From: a virus
Direction: 5' to 3' (one strand)
IMG/VR virus record: IMGVR_UViG_3300030107_006392
Location: 1 to 57,247 of that record
Length of the DNA: 57,247 bases
The position numbers and the translations under genes are program-made. Under the pieces are notes generated by a model. That model saw nothing but the letters and a program-made list of their open reading frames with translations. It ran no database searches and was not told where the DNA came from. Below are positions 8,893 to 17,239 of the stretch, in pieces. Within the stretch, counting starts at the first letter, position 1, and each line of letters begins with the position of its first letter.

Positions 8893-9402
8893 TTAAGCTA
8901 AACGAATGATCGCATTATTAGCATCGTTTGCTGGATACTGAATAGTAAAGTCTCCTGAACTAGAGGATTTGTTTCCTCCAAAATCCAATACTGCAACAGA
9001 TGGATAAGCTGCGTGACCCACATCACCACCTGTTCCCGAAGTGCTTAAAGTATAATTATAAATTACAGCACAACGAGCATTGGAGATTGTAGACGAACTC
9101 CAAGTTGTATCAGCAAAATCTAAAAAAGCTGTAGGCACAGCGCTACTGTTATCAGAAAGTCCTAGTGTAACGCTACCTAAAGCTTGACCCTTAGCAGTAT
9201 AATTGGTTCCACTAACTTCATTAGTGGCCGTATATCCTGTTAAGTCTTCATTTGCATCGGTACGACTAGCAGTAAACATGGCGATATAAAAAGTATCTGC
9301 TGCTATAGAGCTTGAACCAGTGCGCGAATGCGACATCCAAAAGTGAATACCGCAAGTGATTTCTTTTTTATAAGAACCACACATTGCTTGATTAATTGCC
9401 AT
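8893..9402 (-). CDS. structural protein of the tail region (169 aa)
   Basis: Contains FYIAMFTASRTDANEDLTGY and YPSVAVLDFGGNKSSSSGDF, a pattern I recall in many phage hypothetical structural proteins where a beta-sandwich is encoded upstream of the fibres. The start overlaps the preceding stop at 9402. No enzymatic residues. Function is inferred from the neighbourhood. Confidence 0.65.
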   Translation of the reverse strand: MAINQAMCGSYKKEITCGIHFWMSHSRTGSSSIAADTFYIAMFTASRTDANEDLTGYTATNEVSGTNYTAKGQALGSVTLGLSDNSSAVPTAFLDFADTTWSSSTISNARCAVIYNYTLSTSGTGGDVGHAAYPSVAVLDFGGNKSSSSGDFTIQYPANDANNAIIRLA

Positions 9403-9701
9403 TACAATCTCCTTATAATTTCAGCTTCCTTATGAAAGCCTTCTTTTTTTAAAATGTTCCACAAGGTGGTACGGTCCGATGTTATAGCCCTCTGTAAATA
9501 CTCCGCAATAACTGCTTTAACTTTTTCACGAAAAGCGAGAGCTTGCTCACGAACATGAGGCGGAGCATCATTTGAAATAGAACAAATTTTATTAACGCAC
9601 ATTTCAGCCATCTCTTCTGAAGAGTGCCCTCGATCATTTGTAGTAAATACTTTAACAGGACCAATCTCCCCTGTTCCTACAGAACTATTATCAAATGTCA
9701 T
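9402..9701 (-). CDS. small helical conserved phage protein (99 aa)
   Basis: Predicted mainly helical after residue 25 (EEMAEMCVNKICS, then REQALAFREKVKAVIAEYLQRAI). It overlaps the upstream adaptor gene by four bases and touches the downstream structural gene at 9402, so coupled translation is likely. No domain name can be given; it may be an assembly factor or minor tail component. Confidence 0.6.
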   Translation of the reverse strand: MTFDNSSVGTGEIGPVKVFTTNDRGHSSEEMAEMCVNKICSISNDAPPHVREQALAFREKVKAVIAEYLQRAITSDRTTLWNILKKEGFHKEAEIIRRL

Positions 9702-10339
9702 GTAACTTCAATCCTCAACTGACCTGATCTATAAACATCTTTTCTATCTCTACCTTCACCAAGATTTTTAAGTCTTGGCAAGCACTCTTGGTAACGACCT
9801 TGATAATAACTTAATAATTCAGGATCGCCTTTCATAAATATATAAGCTTCTATTAAACAAGCATAAAGCAATGTATCCGAAGCATTTGTTCCTAGCCATG
9901 TAGTTGTATTAGTGGAAGATAAACCTTCAGGAGAATAAACATAATGAAACTCCATTGTATAATCTACATCAGGCAACGGAGCTACAATTAAATTTGTATC
10001 ATTAAAAATTGCATAGAACTTTGGTCTTCCTGTTTCTGTTGTATCAGGATAGGACTCTTGAATAAAATTAACATCTTTGTTAAGGAGGAAATGATATGTG
10101 TTGGAAGAAATAACCGATAAAGAAAAAGGCGCTAAAAAATCATTAGGCAACGCTAAGTATTTATTTGACGCAGATAAAGTTCCTTGTTGGTTTTTACGAA
10201 ACACCGCCAGTTGAGTTTCTAATAAAATTCGTTGTTCTGCATTAGAAATAAACTGATCAATCTGAGAAACAAAAACTGTTTCTGTATTGTCCGTATAATC
10301 TTTAATTGCTTGCACCAAAGTAGAATAAGTTAAAGACAT
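9698..10339 (-). CDS. neck/tail adaptor protein (213 aa, tail-tubular-A-like)
   Basis: The N-terminal helical region (AIKDYTDNTETVFVSQIDQFISNAEQRI), the middle LALPNDFLAPFSL with YAIFNDTNLIVAPLP, and the C-terminal helices (YACLIEAYIFMKGDPELLSYYQGRYQ) match the helix/sandwich/helix plan of short-tail adaptor proteins. This pattern is often annotated as tail tubular protein A or a phage adaptor. It sits two genes after another adaptor-like protein (10694-11395), as expected for the neck. Confidence 0.65.
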   Translation of the reverse strand: MSLTYSTLVQAIKDYTDNTETVFVSQIDQFISNAEQRILLETQLAVFRKNQQGTLSASNKYLALPNDFLAPFSLSVISSNTYHFLLNKDVNFIQESYPDTTETGRPKFYAIFNDTNLIVAPLPDVDYTMEFHYVYSPEGLSSTNTTTWLGTNASDTLLYACLIEAYIFMKGDPELLSYYQGRYQECLPRLKNLGEGRDRKDVYRSGQLRIEVT

Positions 10340-10343
10340 ATTG

Positions 10344-10697
10344 CTAACTCGTTTTAATAGTTACAGTTCCAATAGAAGAACTTATTTGCATTGTTGTAAG
10401 ACCTTCAGTTCCTAAAACCTTAGCACTATTACCATCCCCTACTGGGTCCCAAGAAAACAAACCACGACCTGCTGTAGCTCCATTGGGACGAGGATCAAAT
10501 AATGCTTGAGGATCAGTAATAGGAATTACACCTACCCAGTTCTGAGGTTGATCAGGATCAAAAACGTCTTTGCCAACACGAAGTCCAGTGCGTATTCCTT
10601 TTTCCACTTCATAAACTAAATCACTTAAAGGATAACGGAACCCTGTTTTATCACAATAACCATAAGCATACTTGCCTCGTGCGTAAGGATAACTCAT
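10344..10697 (-). CDS. small conserved virion protein (117 aa)
   Basis: N-terminal YARGKYAYGYCDKTGFRYPLSDL is conserved in my memory of podovirus neck regions: a small protein between two adaptor genes. The C-terminus SSSIGTVTIKTS repeats the tail of the 98-residue protein at 1189-1485. It overlaps the 233-residue gene by four bases. Structural role by context only. Confidence 0.6.
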   Translation of the reverse strand: MSYPYARGKYAYGYCDKTGFRYPLSDLVYEVEKGIRTGLRVGKDVFDPDQPQNWVGVIPITDPQALFDPRPNGATAGRGLFSWDPVGDGNSAKVLGTEGLTTMQISSSIGTVTIKTS

Positions 10698-11395
10698 GCT
10701 GAATAATACTCCGCTAAAGGAATTAATCTAAAAGGAGCCTTAACTCTATTTTCTTCAGCCGCTAATTGAAACTGCTCCTCATAAATTTGTTTTAAAAGAG
10801 GAACCCTTTGAGAGGCTTCAGGTTTTTTTAAAGAAATATAGTACGCTAAACCTGCTACCATTGCTGGCAAAAACAAAGCTGGAATATCATAATTATTCGA
10901 TCCCTTTATTCCTGTATCAGTCATTCTTCTTACACGCCAATATACAAACTGTGCGCTGTCAAACTCACTGCTTGCTGTCGGGTAAATGTAAATTACAGGA
11001 GCAGATCTTTGTCTATCAACCCAATATTGATTTGGACGGCCTTGCTCTAACTTGTCTGGGATTGTTGCATATGTAACAGGAGATACACGCGAAAGACTTG
11101 AATCAATTTGAAGGTTTTGAGTTCCTGGATTAGTACGAACCACCGCTTCAATAAGATCAATAGTATCGTCATCTAGAGTATAACTTTGTGTGCCTTGAGT
11201 AAAAGCAAAAGACTTTTCTTCAATACACCACAAGTTAAGACCTCTGTTCTGCCACTCAAGCCCCATAAGATTTAAACTACGCCTAGCTGTTTTAAGATCA
11301 TATCCAGTACGCATCTCTAAACCACAACGCTCAAATGCCTCTTCAGCCATTTCGTTTATATCCAGATTAAAAGTAGCTGTTGTTTCAACCGCCAT
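10694..11395 (-). CDS. head-to-tail connector / gp4-like adaptor (233 aa)
   Basis: Residues 10-60 form helices with AEEAFERCGLEMRTGYDLKTARRSLNLM (shown only as landmarks); a central segment has YIYPTASSEFDSAQFVYWRV, and C-terminal helices end in PLLKQIYEEQFQLAAEENR. Helix-sandwich-helix proteins with 'R..LN.M..EWQNRG..LW' are typical P22 gp4/tail-accessory-type adaptors. It is the first neck gene after the capsid-decoration block, the expected place for a portal-binding adaptor. Confidence 0.65.
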   Translation of the reverse strand: MAVETTATFNLDINEMAEEAFERCGLEMRTGYDLKTARRSLNLMGLEWQNRGLNLWCIEEKSFAFTQGTQSYTLDDDTIDLIEAVVRTNPGTQNLQIDSSLSRVSPVTYATIPDKLEQGRPNQYWVDRQRSAPVIYIYPTASSEFDSAQFVYWRVRRMTDTGIKGSNNYDIPALFLPAMVAGLAYYISLKKPEASQRVPLLKQIYEEQFQLAAEENRVKAPFRLIPLAEYYSA

Positions 11396-11406
11396 TTTAA
11401 TTCCTT

Positions 11407-11949
11407 TTATTTATTTTTATTATTAAAGCGGCGATTGTAAGAACTAGAAGCTACTCCACCACCACCTTGCATACCGCGTTTGCGTTTACTAAGTTCGTAC
11501 ATATCCTCACCAGCCTCACGCACAGACATAGAACCTTTTTTGCCAAGCTCACCAGCCATAGTTCCACGACCACTCATAGTGTCTCCACTAAAATATCCAC
11601 CAGCTTCCATAAGAATTTTTGAATCATCCATTCTAGGAATACGAGTGCGACCTGCCATAGCCATGCCATCACGTCTATCTCTAATCATACCGCCCCCTTC
11701 TTTAGGATTTTTACCACCAATTTTCATTTTTTTAACAGCGTTTCTTGCATGTCTTCTGCCTGTCGCTGTTTCATCATCGCTGAAAGCATCTATTATTTTG
11801 CTTACTCCTGACAATATAGCTGCACGAGGAGAAAATTTACCAAGAGGACTTACTCTTCTAGTGTACTCTGCTTCTTTTTCAGCAGGCAAAGCTGTATCAA
11901 AACCTCGACCTACTTTAGGATTTTTGCTAAACCTAGAAATATCTGCCAT
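11407..11949 (-). CDS. basic Gly/Arg-rich hypothetical protein (180 aa)
   Basis: Strongly basic, with R/K/G-rich low-complexity stretches (RRHARNAVKKMKIGGKNPK, then YELSKRKRGMQGGGG) and no clear fold. One of three consecutive basic proteins (with 11959-12162 and 12162-12560) between the structural genes. Possibly an internal DNA-binding or packaged protein; this is inference from charge and position. Confidence 0.55.
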   Translation of the reverse strand: MADISRFSKNPKVGRGFDTALPAEKEAEYTRRVSPLGKFSPRAAILSGVSKIIDAFSDDETATGRRHARNAVKKMKIGGKNPKEGGGMIRDRRDGMAMAGRTRIPRMDDSKILMEAGGYFSGDTMSGRGTMAGELGKKGSMSVREAGEDMYELSKRKRGMQGGGGVASSSYNRRFNNKNK

Positions 11950-11958
11950 GTTAATCTC

Positions 11959-12162
11959 CTAAGCCATAGGACCATAGGTAAAAAGTCCTTTGGTTTGCCT
12001 GATTACATTTCCACCTTGATTGACTCCATAGGCCGCTACACGACGCTGCTTGGCTTCCCCAACATCACCGCCATCTCCTTCTACAGCAACAGGCATATTA
12101 CCATATGCATCTTTGGTATTAACCTTGTTCTTAGAAGCAGTCTTTGGATTTAATGTAGGCAT
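11959..12162 (-). CDS. small hypothetical protein (67 aa)
   Basis: Starts MPTLNPKTASKNKVNTKD and contains VGEAKQRRVAAYGVNQGG. The start at 12162 shares its base with the stop of the DUF6496-like gene, so coupled. It lies between two basic proteins. No family recognised. Confidence 0.5.
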   Translation of the reverse strand: MPTLNPKTASKNKVNTKDAYGNMPVAVEGDGGDVGEAKQRRVAAYGVNQGGNVIRQTKGLFTYGPMA

Positions 12163-12560
12163 TATTTCTTCCTTTTCTTTCTACCCTTGTCCATGGTTTT
12201 AACCGCAGCAAATTTTCTGCGACCCATTGCTTTTTCCATACCTTCACTCTCACGTCTTCTACCAGCAAGTTTTCCTTTAGTCTTGCGATTACGTGAACCT
12301 AAAGATTCATCAAGCCGTGCATTAAATCCCTGTGTTTTCTTTTTCTTTAATGCACCTCCCTTGCTCATGGTTTTTTTTGGTCGCCCTACTTTTGAACCAT
12401 ATGTACCTTTACCGTGCGGCATAATTCTATCTCCTTCACTGTTTGCTATTGCCAATGCTTGTTTACGATTAGTAACTTTTTTACCTGAACTGCTTTTAAG
12501 AGTTCCGCGTTTAAATTCACCCATAACCTTAGACACCTTTGCATCACGGGCAGTAGCCAT
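12162..12560 (-). CDS. basic DUF6496-like protein (132 aa)
   Basis: Residues 11-45 (VMGEFKRGTLKSSSGKKVTN, then RKQALAIANSE) match the conserved block I know as DUF6496, a small lysine-rich family found in phages and bacteria. The rest is an Arg/Lys-rich tail (GRRRESEGMEKAMGRRKFAA, KGRKKRKK). Stop and start overlap with both neighbours (TAATG upstream). A nucleic-acid-binding or packaged role is plausible but unproven. Confidence 0.65.
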   Translation of the reverse strand: MATARDAKVSKVMGEFKRGTLKSSSGKKVTNRKQALAIANSEGDRIMPHGKGTYGSKVGRPKKTMSKGGALKKKKTQGFNARLDESLGSRNRKTKGKLAGRRRESEGMEKAMGRRKFAAVKTMDKGRKKRKK

Positions 12561-12715
12561 TAAACAAACCTCATTACTATCGTAAACAATGCAAAAATTA
12601 TTGCTACATTAAATCCCCACATCATTATCTCTAAACGATTTAAGTAGCGATCCATTGCATCCCATCTTACTGCACATTTTTTTTCATGTGCCATAAATTG
12701 TGAGACTACGTTCAT
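12560..12715 (-). CDS. 51-residue one-TM protein
   Basis: Too short for most gene callers. Minus-strand ATG at 12715, three bases after the stop of the upstream gene, ending in a TAA that overlaps the next ATG (TAATG). The product has a helix (SQFMAHEKKCAVRWDAMDRY) and a C-terminal membrane segment (MWGFNVAIIFALFTIVM). Its layout parallels the 67-residue protein at 4355-4558, and both carry H-E-x2-C-A-x-R and RLE. Exact fitting into the gene string supports it as real. Confidence 0.65.
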   Translation of the reverse strand: MNVVSQFMAHEKKCAVRWDAMDRYLNRLEIMMWGFNVAIIFALFTIVMRFV

Positions 12716-12716
12716 A

Positions 12717-13697
12717 TCAACCATCAAACATAAATGTAGCAGAGGTTAACAAGTCAGCATCCACAGGCATATCAAAACTCATGCTTGCAGGAAACCGAAT
12801 GCCACTTCCTCCAATGTTAGGATAATTAACAACTCCATCACCTTGACCAGGATTAAACACTAACTTTGCTGTTCCTGAAGCAGACGATGTTGCGCCATTC
12901 TCCATAGATATTTCAGCCTTGCCTGCGTTTGCTCCTTGCACCATATACCAGTTCTTTAAACGAGTATCCTGATTATTAATCATAATTCTAATACCCGCTA
13001 TAACTCCAGCACTAACACTGTTGCTATCAGAAGCCGAAGCTTTAATTGAAGAGATAAATTTAAAATATTTAGAACCTGCTGTTGTCGCAGAGCTTGGTCC
13101 TGTTATATCTTCTGTCTGATATTTTCCGTAAACATCTAACCCTGTTACCGTGTATGTAATAGAACTAGAGTTTCCATCTGAAGTTATATTAACTTTTCTA
13201 CACAAGCTACCTAAATCAACATGATTAGCATTGTCACCTACAGTAACGGCATTTGTTGTACCACTACTGTAAATTAAATCCACCCGTGAATACAAATTTG
13301 CTGTGTAAACACTTGCTGAATTAGGTCCCGTTAATGTTTCACTTACTTCACGACCAGACTCATTAAGACCTTTGACCGTAAAAGTTAATGAAGAATTATT
13401 GTTGCTTGAAGAAATTGAAACGCGGCGAGGAGAAAACACGGTAAAGTTTACTCGTCTCTGTCCATCTTTTTCCTCTGAATCAGCGCCATTAATAGAAAGC
13501 TGACCTGCTACACTTTGAGAAGCACAGATGCCATCACCATCTCCAGCCGTTGCCATGCCCCCATCTAAAAGGACATAAAACTGATCATCAGTTACAGCTG
13601 CTGCATCAGCTAACGCATCACTATCTGCAGCAGGATTGCTTTGGTTTTCAGCCGAGCCTGAGTAGGTATATGTAAATGACTTTAACGTAGTCATCAA
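12717..13697 (-). CDS. structural protein with repeated Ig-like units (326 aa)
   Basis: Two similar beta-sandwich units are visible: FTVKGLNESGREVSETLTGP (around residues 106-125) and YTVTGLDVYGKYQTEDITGP (around 186-205), each followed by an Ala/Ser/Thr strand. The C-terminal part (GIRFPASMSFDMPVDADLLT) looks like a third. It follows the 153-residue putative decoration protein. A head-surface or tail-surface Ig-like decoration role is inferred. Confidence 0.65.
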   Translation of the reverse strand: MMTTLKSFTYTYSGSAENQSNPAADSDALADAAAVTDDQFYVLLDGGMATAGDGDGICASQSVAGQLSINGADSEEKDGQRRVNFTVFSPRRVSISSSNNNSSLTFTVKGLNESGREVSETLTGPNSASVYTANLYSRVDLIYSSGTTNAVTVGDNANHVDLGSLCRKVNITSDGNSSSITYTVTGLDVYGKYQTEDITGPSSATTAGSKYFKFISSIKASASDSNSVSAGVIAGIRIMINNQDTRLKNWYMVQGANAGKAEISMENGATSSASGTAKLVFNPGQGDGVVNYPNIGGSGIRFPASMSFDMPVDADLLTSATFMFDG

Positions 13698-13714
13698 AAC
13701 CTCCTTCTAGTTCG

Positions 13715-14176
13715 TTAGGAATAATTAGTATTTTGCTGATAAAGAACAGTAAGCCTTACTTCGCCAGCAGATGTTGCCGCTGAGTTAGTAACATTCAGTC
13801 TTACATCACTTGTTCCGACATCTTCCCACGCTAAGGCACCCCCAGCTTTTGTAGTGGGATACTGCCTGCCAGCCGTTGTGCCAATGGTATAGGCATTAAC
13901 AAAAGCAGTAGCTGAACCGCCAACTGCTCCCACACTGATATTGGTTGTGCCACTCGCCGCAGTAATAATATCAAAAACAATGTCGATGATTTGCGAATTT
14001 GCTGGAATGATTACATCCGTTGCAGACGCTGCAATAGCACCGCTTGACAAATCAATGGCTAAAGACTGAGCCATTACCACCTGACCGACATTTTTCATAT
14101 CAGTGCCAACGGTTGTCCCTGTTGTCTGGCTAATAGTGCCTGCTTTAATTGGACCAGAAAAAGTTGTTGAACCCAT
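13715..14176 (-). CDS. putative head decoration/structural protein (153 aa)
   Basis: Beta-rich protein with ATDVIIPANSQIIDIVFDII and AGEVRLTVLYQQNTNYS, a common arrangement for small capsid- or tail-tube-associated phage proteins. Clear ribosome site AGGAG before the ATG at 14176. It is the first gene after the terminator that follows the capsid gene, so it may be expressed at a lower level by read-through. Confidence 0.65.
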   Translation of the reverse strand: MGSTTFSGPIKAGTISQTTGTTVGTDMKNVGQVVMAQSLAIDLSSGAIAASATDVIIPANSQIIDIVFDIITAASGTTNISVGAVGGSATAFVNAYTIGTTAGRQYPTTKAGGALAWEDVGTSDVRLNVTNSAATSAGEVRLTVLYQQNTNYS

Positions 14177-14253
14177 TTTATTCTCCTATGAGAGATAAGC
14201 CAAACTGTCTTCATAGAGTCTGCTGGGACAGTCAGTAAGGCTAGTTAACCCCA

Positions 14254-14282
14254 GAAAAAAAAAGGGGGCATAAAGCCCCCTT
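14254..14282 (-). terminator. rho-independent terminator after the capsid gene
   Basis: On the minus strand GGGGGC-TTTAT-GCCCCC is followed directly by nine T residues: a six-pair all-GC stem, five-base loop and perfect U-tract. It lies 7 bases beyond the capsid stop and before the 153-residue gene. It should give high capsid/scaffold mRNA with partial read-through into the tail genes. Confidence 0.9.
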
Positions 14283-14288
14283 CCATTA

Positions 14289-15206
14289 TTAAGATCCACC
14301 TTCGCAACCAAAAATTCCGAGAGGATCAGAAACGCCAAACGAATAACGCTCCCTTGCTTTGTAACGCACGTTACCCGTATCAAAGTCACCATCCATAGAC
14401 TGCTGGAGAGGAACACGAGTAAAGTGTTTCATGCCATTAGGCACATCAGTAACAATGTACCAAGAGTTTGAATCAGTAAGATAATGGTTTACTGCATACC
14501 CCTCTGGAACCGTACCATTGTGCTTGATAGCGTTGATGTCATTATCTGCCGTACCTGTGCGACCATCCGAATCTAGGATACGAGTTGCCACAAACATGTT
14601 GTTTGGCGGGACAATAAGTTTACGAGGACGGGCAGCGATCAACAAACCCTTCTCATCAACCCAACCAGCAATTTGAATTACAGCGGCCTCAAGCGAGGTC
14701 TCATTCAAATCAGCCTGCGTTGTTGGAGTGTTTGAGTTCGTGCCACCAGCAACTGTAGGATGAGCAGTGTTGAAAAGAGAAACACCGTCACCTGAGTTAT
14801 AGTTGTTGGTTGTTGGAAGACCTTGGTTAAGAGGAACCGCAGCTTTTACCTGTTTGGTATAAGCCATGGCTCTTGCCAAAGCTTTTGTATAACGGGCTGA
14901 AAGAGAGTCATACAAGTTATCTTCCATTGCCTCTTCCGTAATAGCAAAGCCCATCGCAATGGTTTCATTGTTATAACGGACGGAAAAGCTTTCGCTTGCA
15001 GTATCGTAAGCAATAGCTTCGCCTTCTGGTTTAACAGGAGCTTGCCCGAAACCCGTTAACTTTACTTCTTCCTCGAATGAACGATCAGAAGTTTCAGTCT
15101 CATAGATTTCTGCACTCTCATCTTCGTAGGTTTCATAACTCAAACCAAACAAAGCATTGAGACCAGGAAGCAGCTCCTTCAGCATTTGTGCTCGTGAAAT
15201 AGCCAT
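14289..15206 (-). CDS. major capsid protein (HK97-type)
   Basis: 305 residues. An N-terminal acidic helix (YETYEDESAEIYETETSDRS) is followed by beta-strand and spine-helix type segments (YNNETIAMGFAITEEAMEDN, then YTKALARAMAYTKQVKAAV), LFNTAHPTV and a C-terminal FGVSDPLGIFG. The LFNTAHP and 'PRKLIVPPNNMFVA' patterns recur in Mu-gpT-like and other HK97-fold capsid proteins. It lies downstream of portal, scaffold and a small head protein, before a strong terminator. Confidence 0.85.
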   Translation of the reverse strand: MAISRAQMLKELLPGLNALFGLSYETYEDESAEIYETETSDRSFEEEVKLTGFGQAPVKPEGEAIAYDTASESFSVRYNNETIAMGFAITEEAMEDNLYDSLSARYTKALARAMAYTKQVKAAVPLNQGLPTTNNYNSGDGVSLFNTAHPTVAGGTNSNTPTTQADLNETSLEAAVIQIAGWVDEKGLLIAARPRKLIVPPNNMFVATRILDSDGRTGTADNDINAIKHNGTVPEGYAVNHYLTDSNSWYIVTDVPNGMKHFTRVPLQQSMDGDFDTGNVRYKARERYSFGVSDPLGIFGCEGGS

Positions 15207-15218
15207 TTCTCAGCCTCC

Positions 15219-15833
15219 TTATGCTAATGTGCTCGTATCGTACTGATGCACACCTGGGTTCCATGTAACAAGAACATCAGGATATGTATCAGTCCAATTA
15301 TTATTAGGCGCATCAAATAGCCCAATAATACGAACAGCTAGGGTTGCGGTTGTAGCAGCATCAGCGTCAACTGTCATTTTACTTTGTTTACTTAAATCCA
15401 AAGTATTAACAGAAGTAATGTTCGTCAAAGCAGAGTTTTTCCCTGCATCTGCCGAAGTCATTGCTGCATCTGACTGTACCTTGAAGACAGCACGAGGATT
15501 GTCCCAGACAAAAACTTGAACATCACTATGTCCACTGGCAGTCATCGCGCTTGCTACAAGATGATTAGAAAACGTAAGTGCTCCTGTGCTTCCGTCAATA
15601 TAACGAAAACCACAGGCTATCCCTATAGGAGTATTCGTTGCCGAAAACGTAGTCGTAGGGGTAGCTGCAATAGCAGTTGTAACACCAGCAGCAAAATGTA
15701 CAGGCTGACCTGAATAAATTGCGTTAGTGTTATTGGAACCCAAAGGATACATGGTTTGACCACTTGTATTGTATCCCTGACCCAGTATTCCGACTTGAAC
15801 CATCCCATAAGGAGCTTGTACTGAACCAGCCAT
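15219..15833 (-). CDS. putative capsid decoration protein (204 aa)
   Basis: All-beta appearance with many Ala/Thr/Gly residues (VHFAAGVTTAIAATPTTTFS, then IGIACGFRYIDGSTG). It sits between the scaffold-side genes and the capsid gene with a good ribosome site (AAGGAG). Decoration proteins often occupy this slot. No sequence motif proves it. Confidence 0.6.
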   Translation of the reverse strand: MAGSVQAPYGMVQVGILGQGYNTSGQTMYPLGSNNTNAIYSGQPVHFAAGVTTAIAATPTTTFSATNTPIGIACGFRYIDGSTGALTFSNHLVASAMTASGHSDVQVFVWDNPRAVFKVQSDAAMTSADAGKNSALTNITSVNTLDLSKQSKMTVDADAATTATLAVRIIGLFDAPNNNWTDTYPDVLVTWNPGVHQYDTSTLA

Positions 15834-15864
15834 GATTCACTTTCTCCTTATAAAATGCGGAGAG

Positions 15865-16332
15865 CTATTGCCCTCCTTTGCCAAAATCTACCCTTGTCTT
15901 CCTCTCAGGTTTAAGGAGAGGCATACGAGGGTCCTGTTCCCGCATGAAATTTGAATCCACTGCTGCCATCTGTTGATCAGCAATAGTTCTGTAATGATCT
16001 GCTCTATTCTTACTAGTCTCCGCAGGCATCTTGCACAAAAGCAATCCCCCTACTTCGATGTTTCCATCCGAGCCAAAACGCGAATCTACATCAGACTGGA
16101 TGCATAGTTCAGGATGATCTTCCGCTTTACATGGAACCCATCCACCCCTAAACATTTTAGAAACATTAGTATTGTCTGCATGACCTATCACAGAGGTACG
16201 AACCCACCTAAATACCCATCCCTCTTGCGGATCAGGATTAGGTAATATTGATGGTGGAACCCACCCAGTTTCTTTGCGTGACTCTACATCACGAGTTTCA
16301 TGCTCTCTACGAGTCCGAGAATCATCTTCCAT
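15865..16332 (-). CDS. conserved head-region protein of unknown function (155 aa)
   Basis: Residues 20-110 contain KETGWVPPSILPNPDPQEGW, FRWVRTSVIGHADNTNVSK, GWVPCKAEDHPEL and GGLLLCKMP, a Trp-rich pattern I recall from marine podovirus head clusters without known function. The start overlaps the scaffold-like gene by 11 bases. A short hairpin (GGAG/CTCC arms) lies between its stop and the next gene. A head assembly role is likely. Confidence 0.6.
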   Translation of the reverse strand: MEDDSRTRREHETRDVESRKETGWVPPSILPNPDPQEGWVFRWVRTSVIGHADNTNVSKMFRGGWVPCKAEDHPELCIQSDVDSRFGSDGNIEVGGLLLCKMPAETSKNRADHYRTIADQQMAAVDSNFMREQDPRMPLLKPERKTRVDFGKGGQ

Positions 16333-17239
16333 GCGCCATTTCCTTTGCTATTTGGTTTGCATATTGCTCAACAGTAATACCAAGTTTTTTGGCGAGATTA
16401 ACCTGATGATTGTTAAGCGTTACTTTGCGTGGGGTCTTAGCGTTTCGTGTCGCTGGAGCCACCACGGATTTGCGGGGAACTTCAACTTTCTCTAAAGCTC
16501 CATCCTCAAAACGGTCAGGAAAAACTTCCCTAACTCTCTGATCCACTCGTTCATAATAGTGTTCACTTCGTGGATCAACTCTTTCTTTAATAAGCTTGTC
16601 ATGAACCGCATACGCTACTGCGGTCATTTCTGTATCCTTGCCAAACCATTCATTTTGCCTAAGCCATTCAATAGCCCTAGGATCAGGCGGGGCAACATAC
16701 TGTTGTTGCTGTTGAGGTTGCGGTTGCGGTTGCGGATTTGCAACCTGCGATTGTTCTTTAGGAGGACGCACCTCCTCTACCCTTTTCTGAGAATACTGTG
16801 CATCATTAATCTGCTTTTGAGCAGCTACAATACGATCTGTATCTCCAGCATCATAAGCTTCTCTAAATTCTTTTTCTGCCATCTGAAGTTCCGTATTAGC
16901 TTTAGATTCCGTGGCATTAAACAGCGCTTGATTTCCTTGCTGTATAAGATTTTTTAAATCACGGTTTTCCGCTAACATTCTTTGAGCATGAGCCAGCGCT
17001 TCTTGATTTTCTTTTTGCGCCACCTCCTTCGCACGGCGTTGCTCGTGAAACTCGTACTTCAGTCTTTTGATACGCTTCTGTACCCGATCCGAGTACTGCC
17101 CTATCTCCTCTTCCGAGATATCAAAGTCTGCCGCGGCTTCCGCATCTTTCGGGGAAACTTTATCTTCTTCAGGCGTATCATCTACTACTTCAATTTCAAT
17201 ATCGCTTTCGGCTGCGACTGCCGTTTCTTTTTCAATCAT
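16322..17239 (-). CDS. scaffolding-like protein (305 aa)
   Basis: Acidic N-terminus, long predicted coiled coil (residues ~50-150: YSDRVQKRIKRLKYEFHEQR, AEKEFREAYDAGDTDRIVA), a Pro/Gln linker (~175-185, QPQPQPQQQQQ) and a basic C-terminal helical segment (KVTLNNHQVNLAKKLGI). This is the composition of T7/P22-type scaffolds, with a charged helical middle and a basic capsid-binding tail. It is placed between the co-chaperonin and the capsid gene. Function inferred from composition and order. Confidence 0.7.
   Translation of the reverse strand: MIEKETAVAAESDIEIEVVDDTPEEDKVSPKDAEAAADFDISEEEIGQYSDRVQKRIKRLKYEFHEQRRAKEVAQKENQEALAHAQRMLAENRDLKNLIQQGNQALFNATESKANTELQMAEKEFREAYDAGDTDRIVAAQKQINDAQYSQKRVEEVRPPKEQSQVANPQPQPQPQQQQQYVAPPDPRAIEWLRQNEWFGKDTEMTAVAYAVHDKLIKERVDPRSEHYYERVDQRVREVFPDRFEDGALEKVEVPRKSVVAPATRNAKTPRKVTLNNHQVNLAKKLGITVEQYANQIAKEMAHGR

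Noticed and set aside
11480-11962. 160-codon plus-strand frame
   Set aside because: Exact antisense shadow of the basic 180-residue gene; composition is explained by the opposite strand.
12187-12585. 132-codon plus-strand frame
   Set aside because: Shadow of the DUF6496-like gene on the opposite strand.
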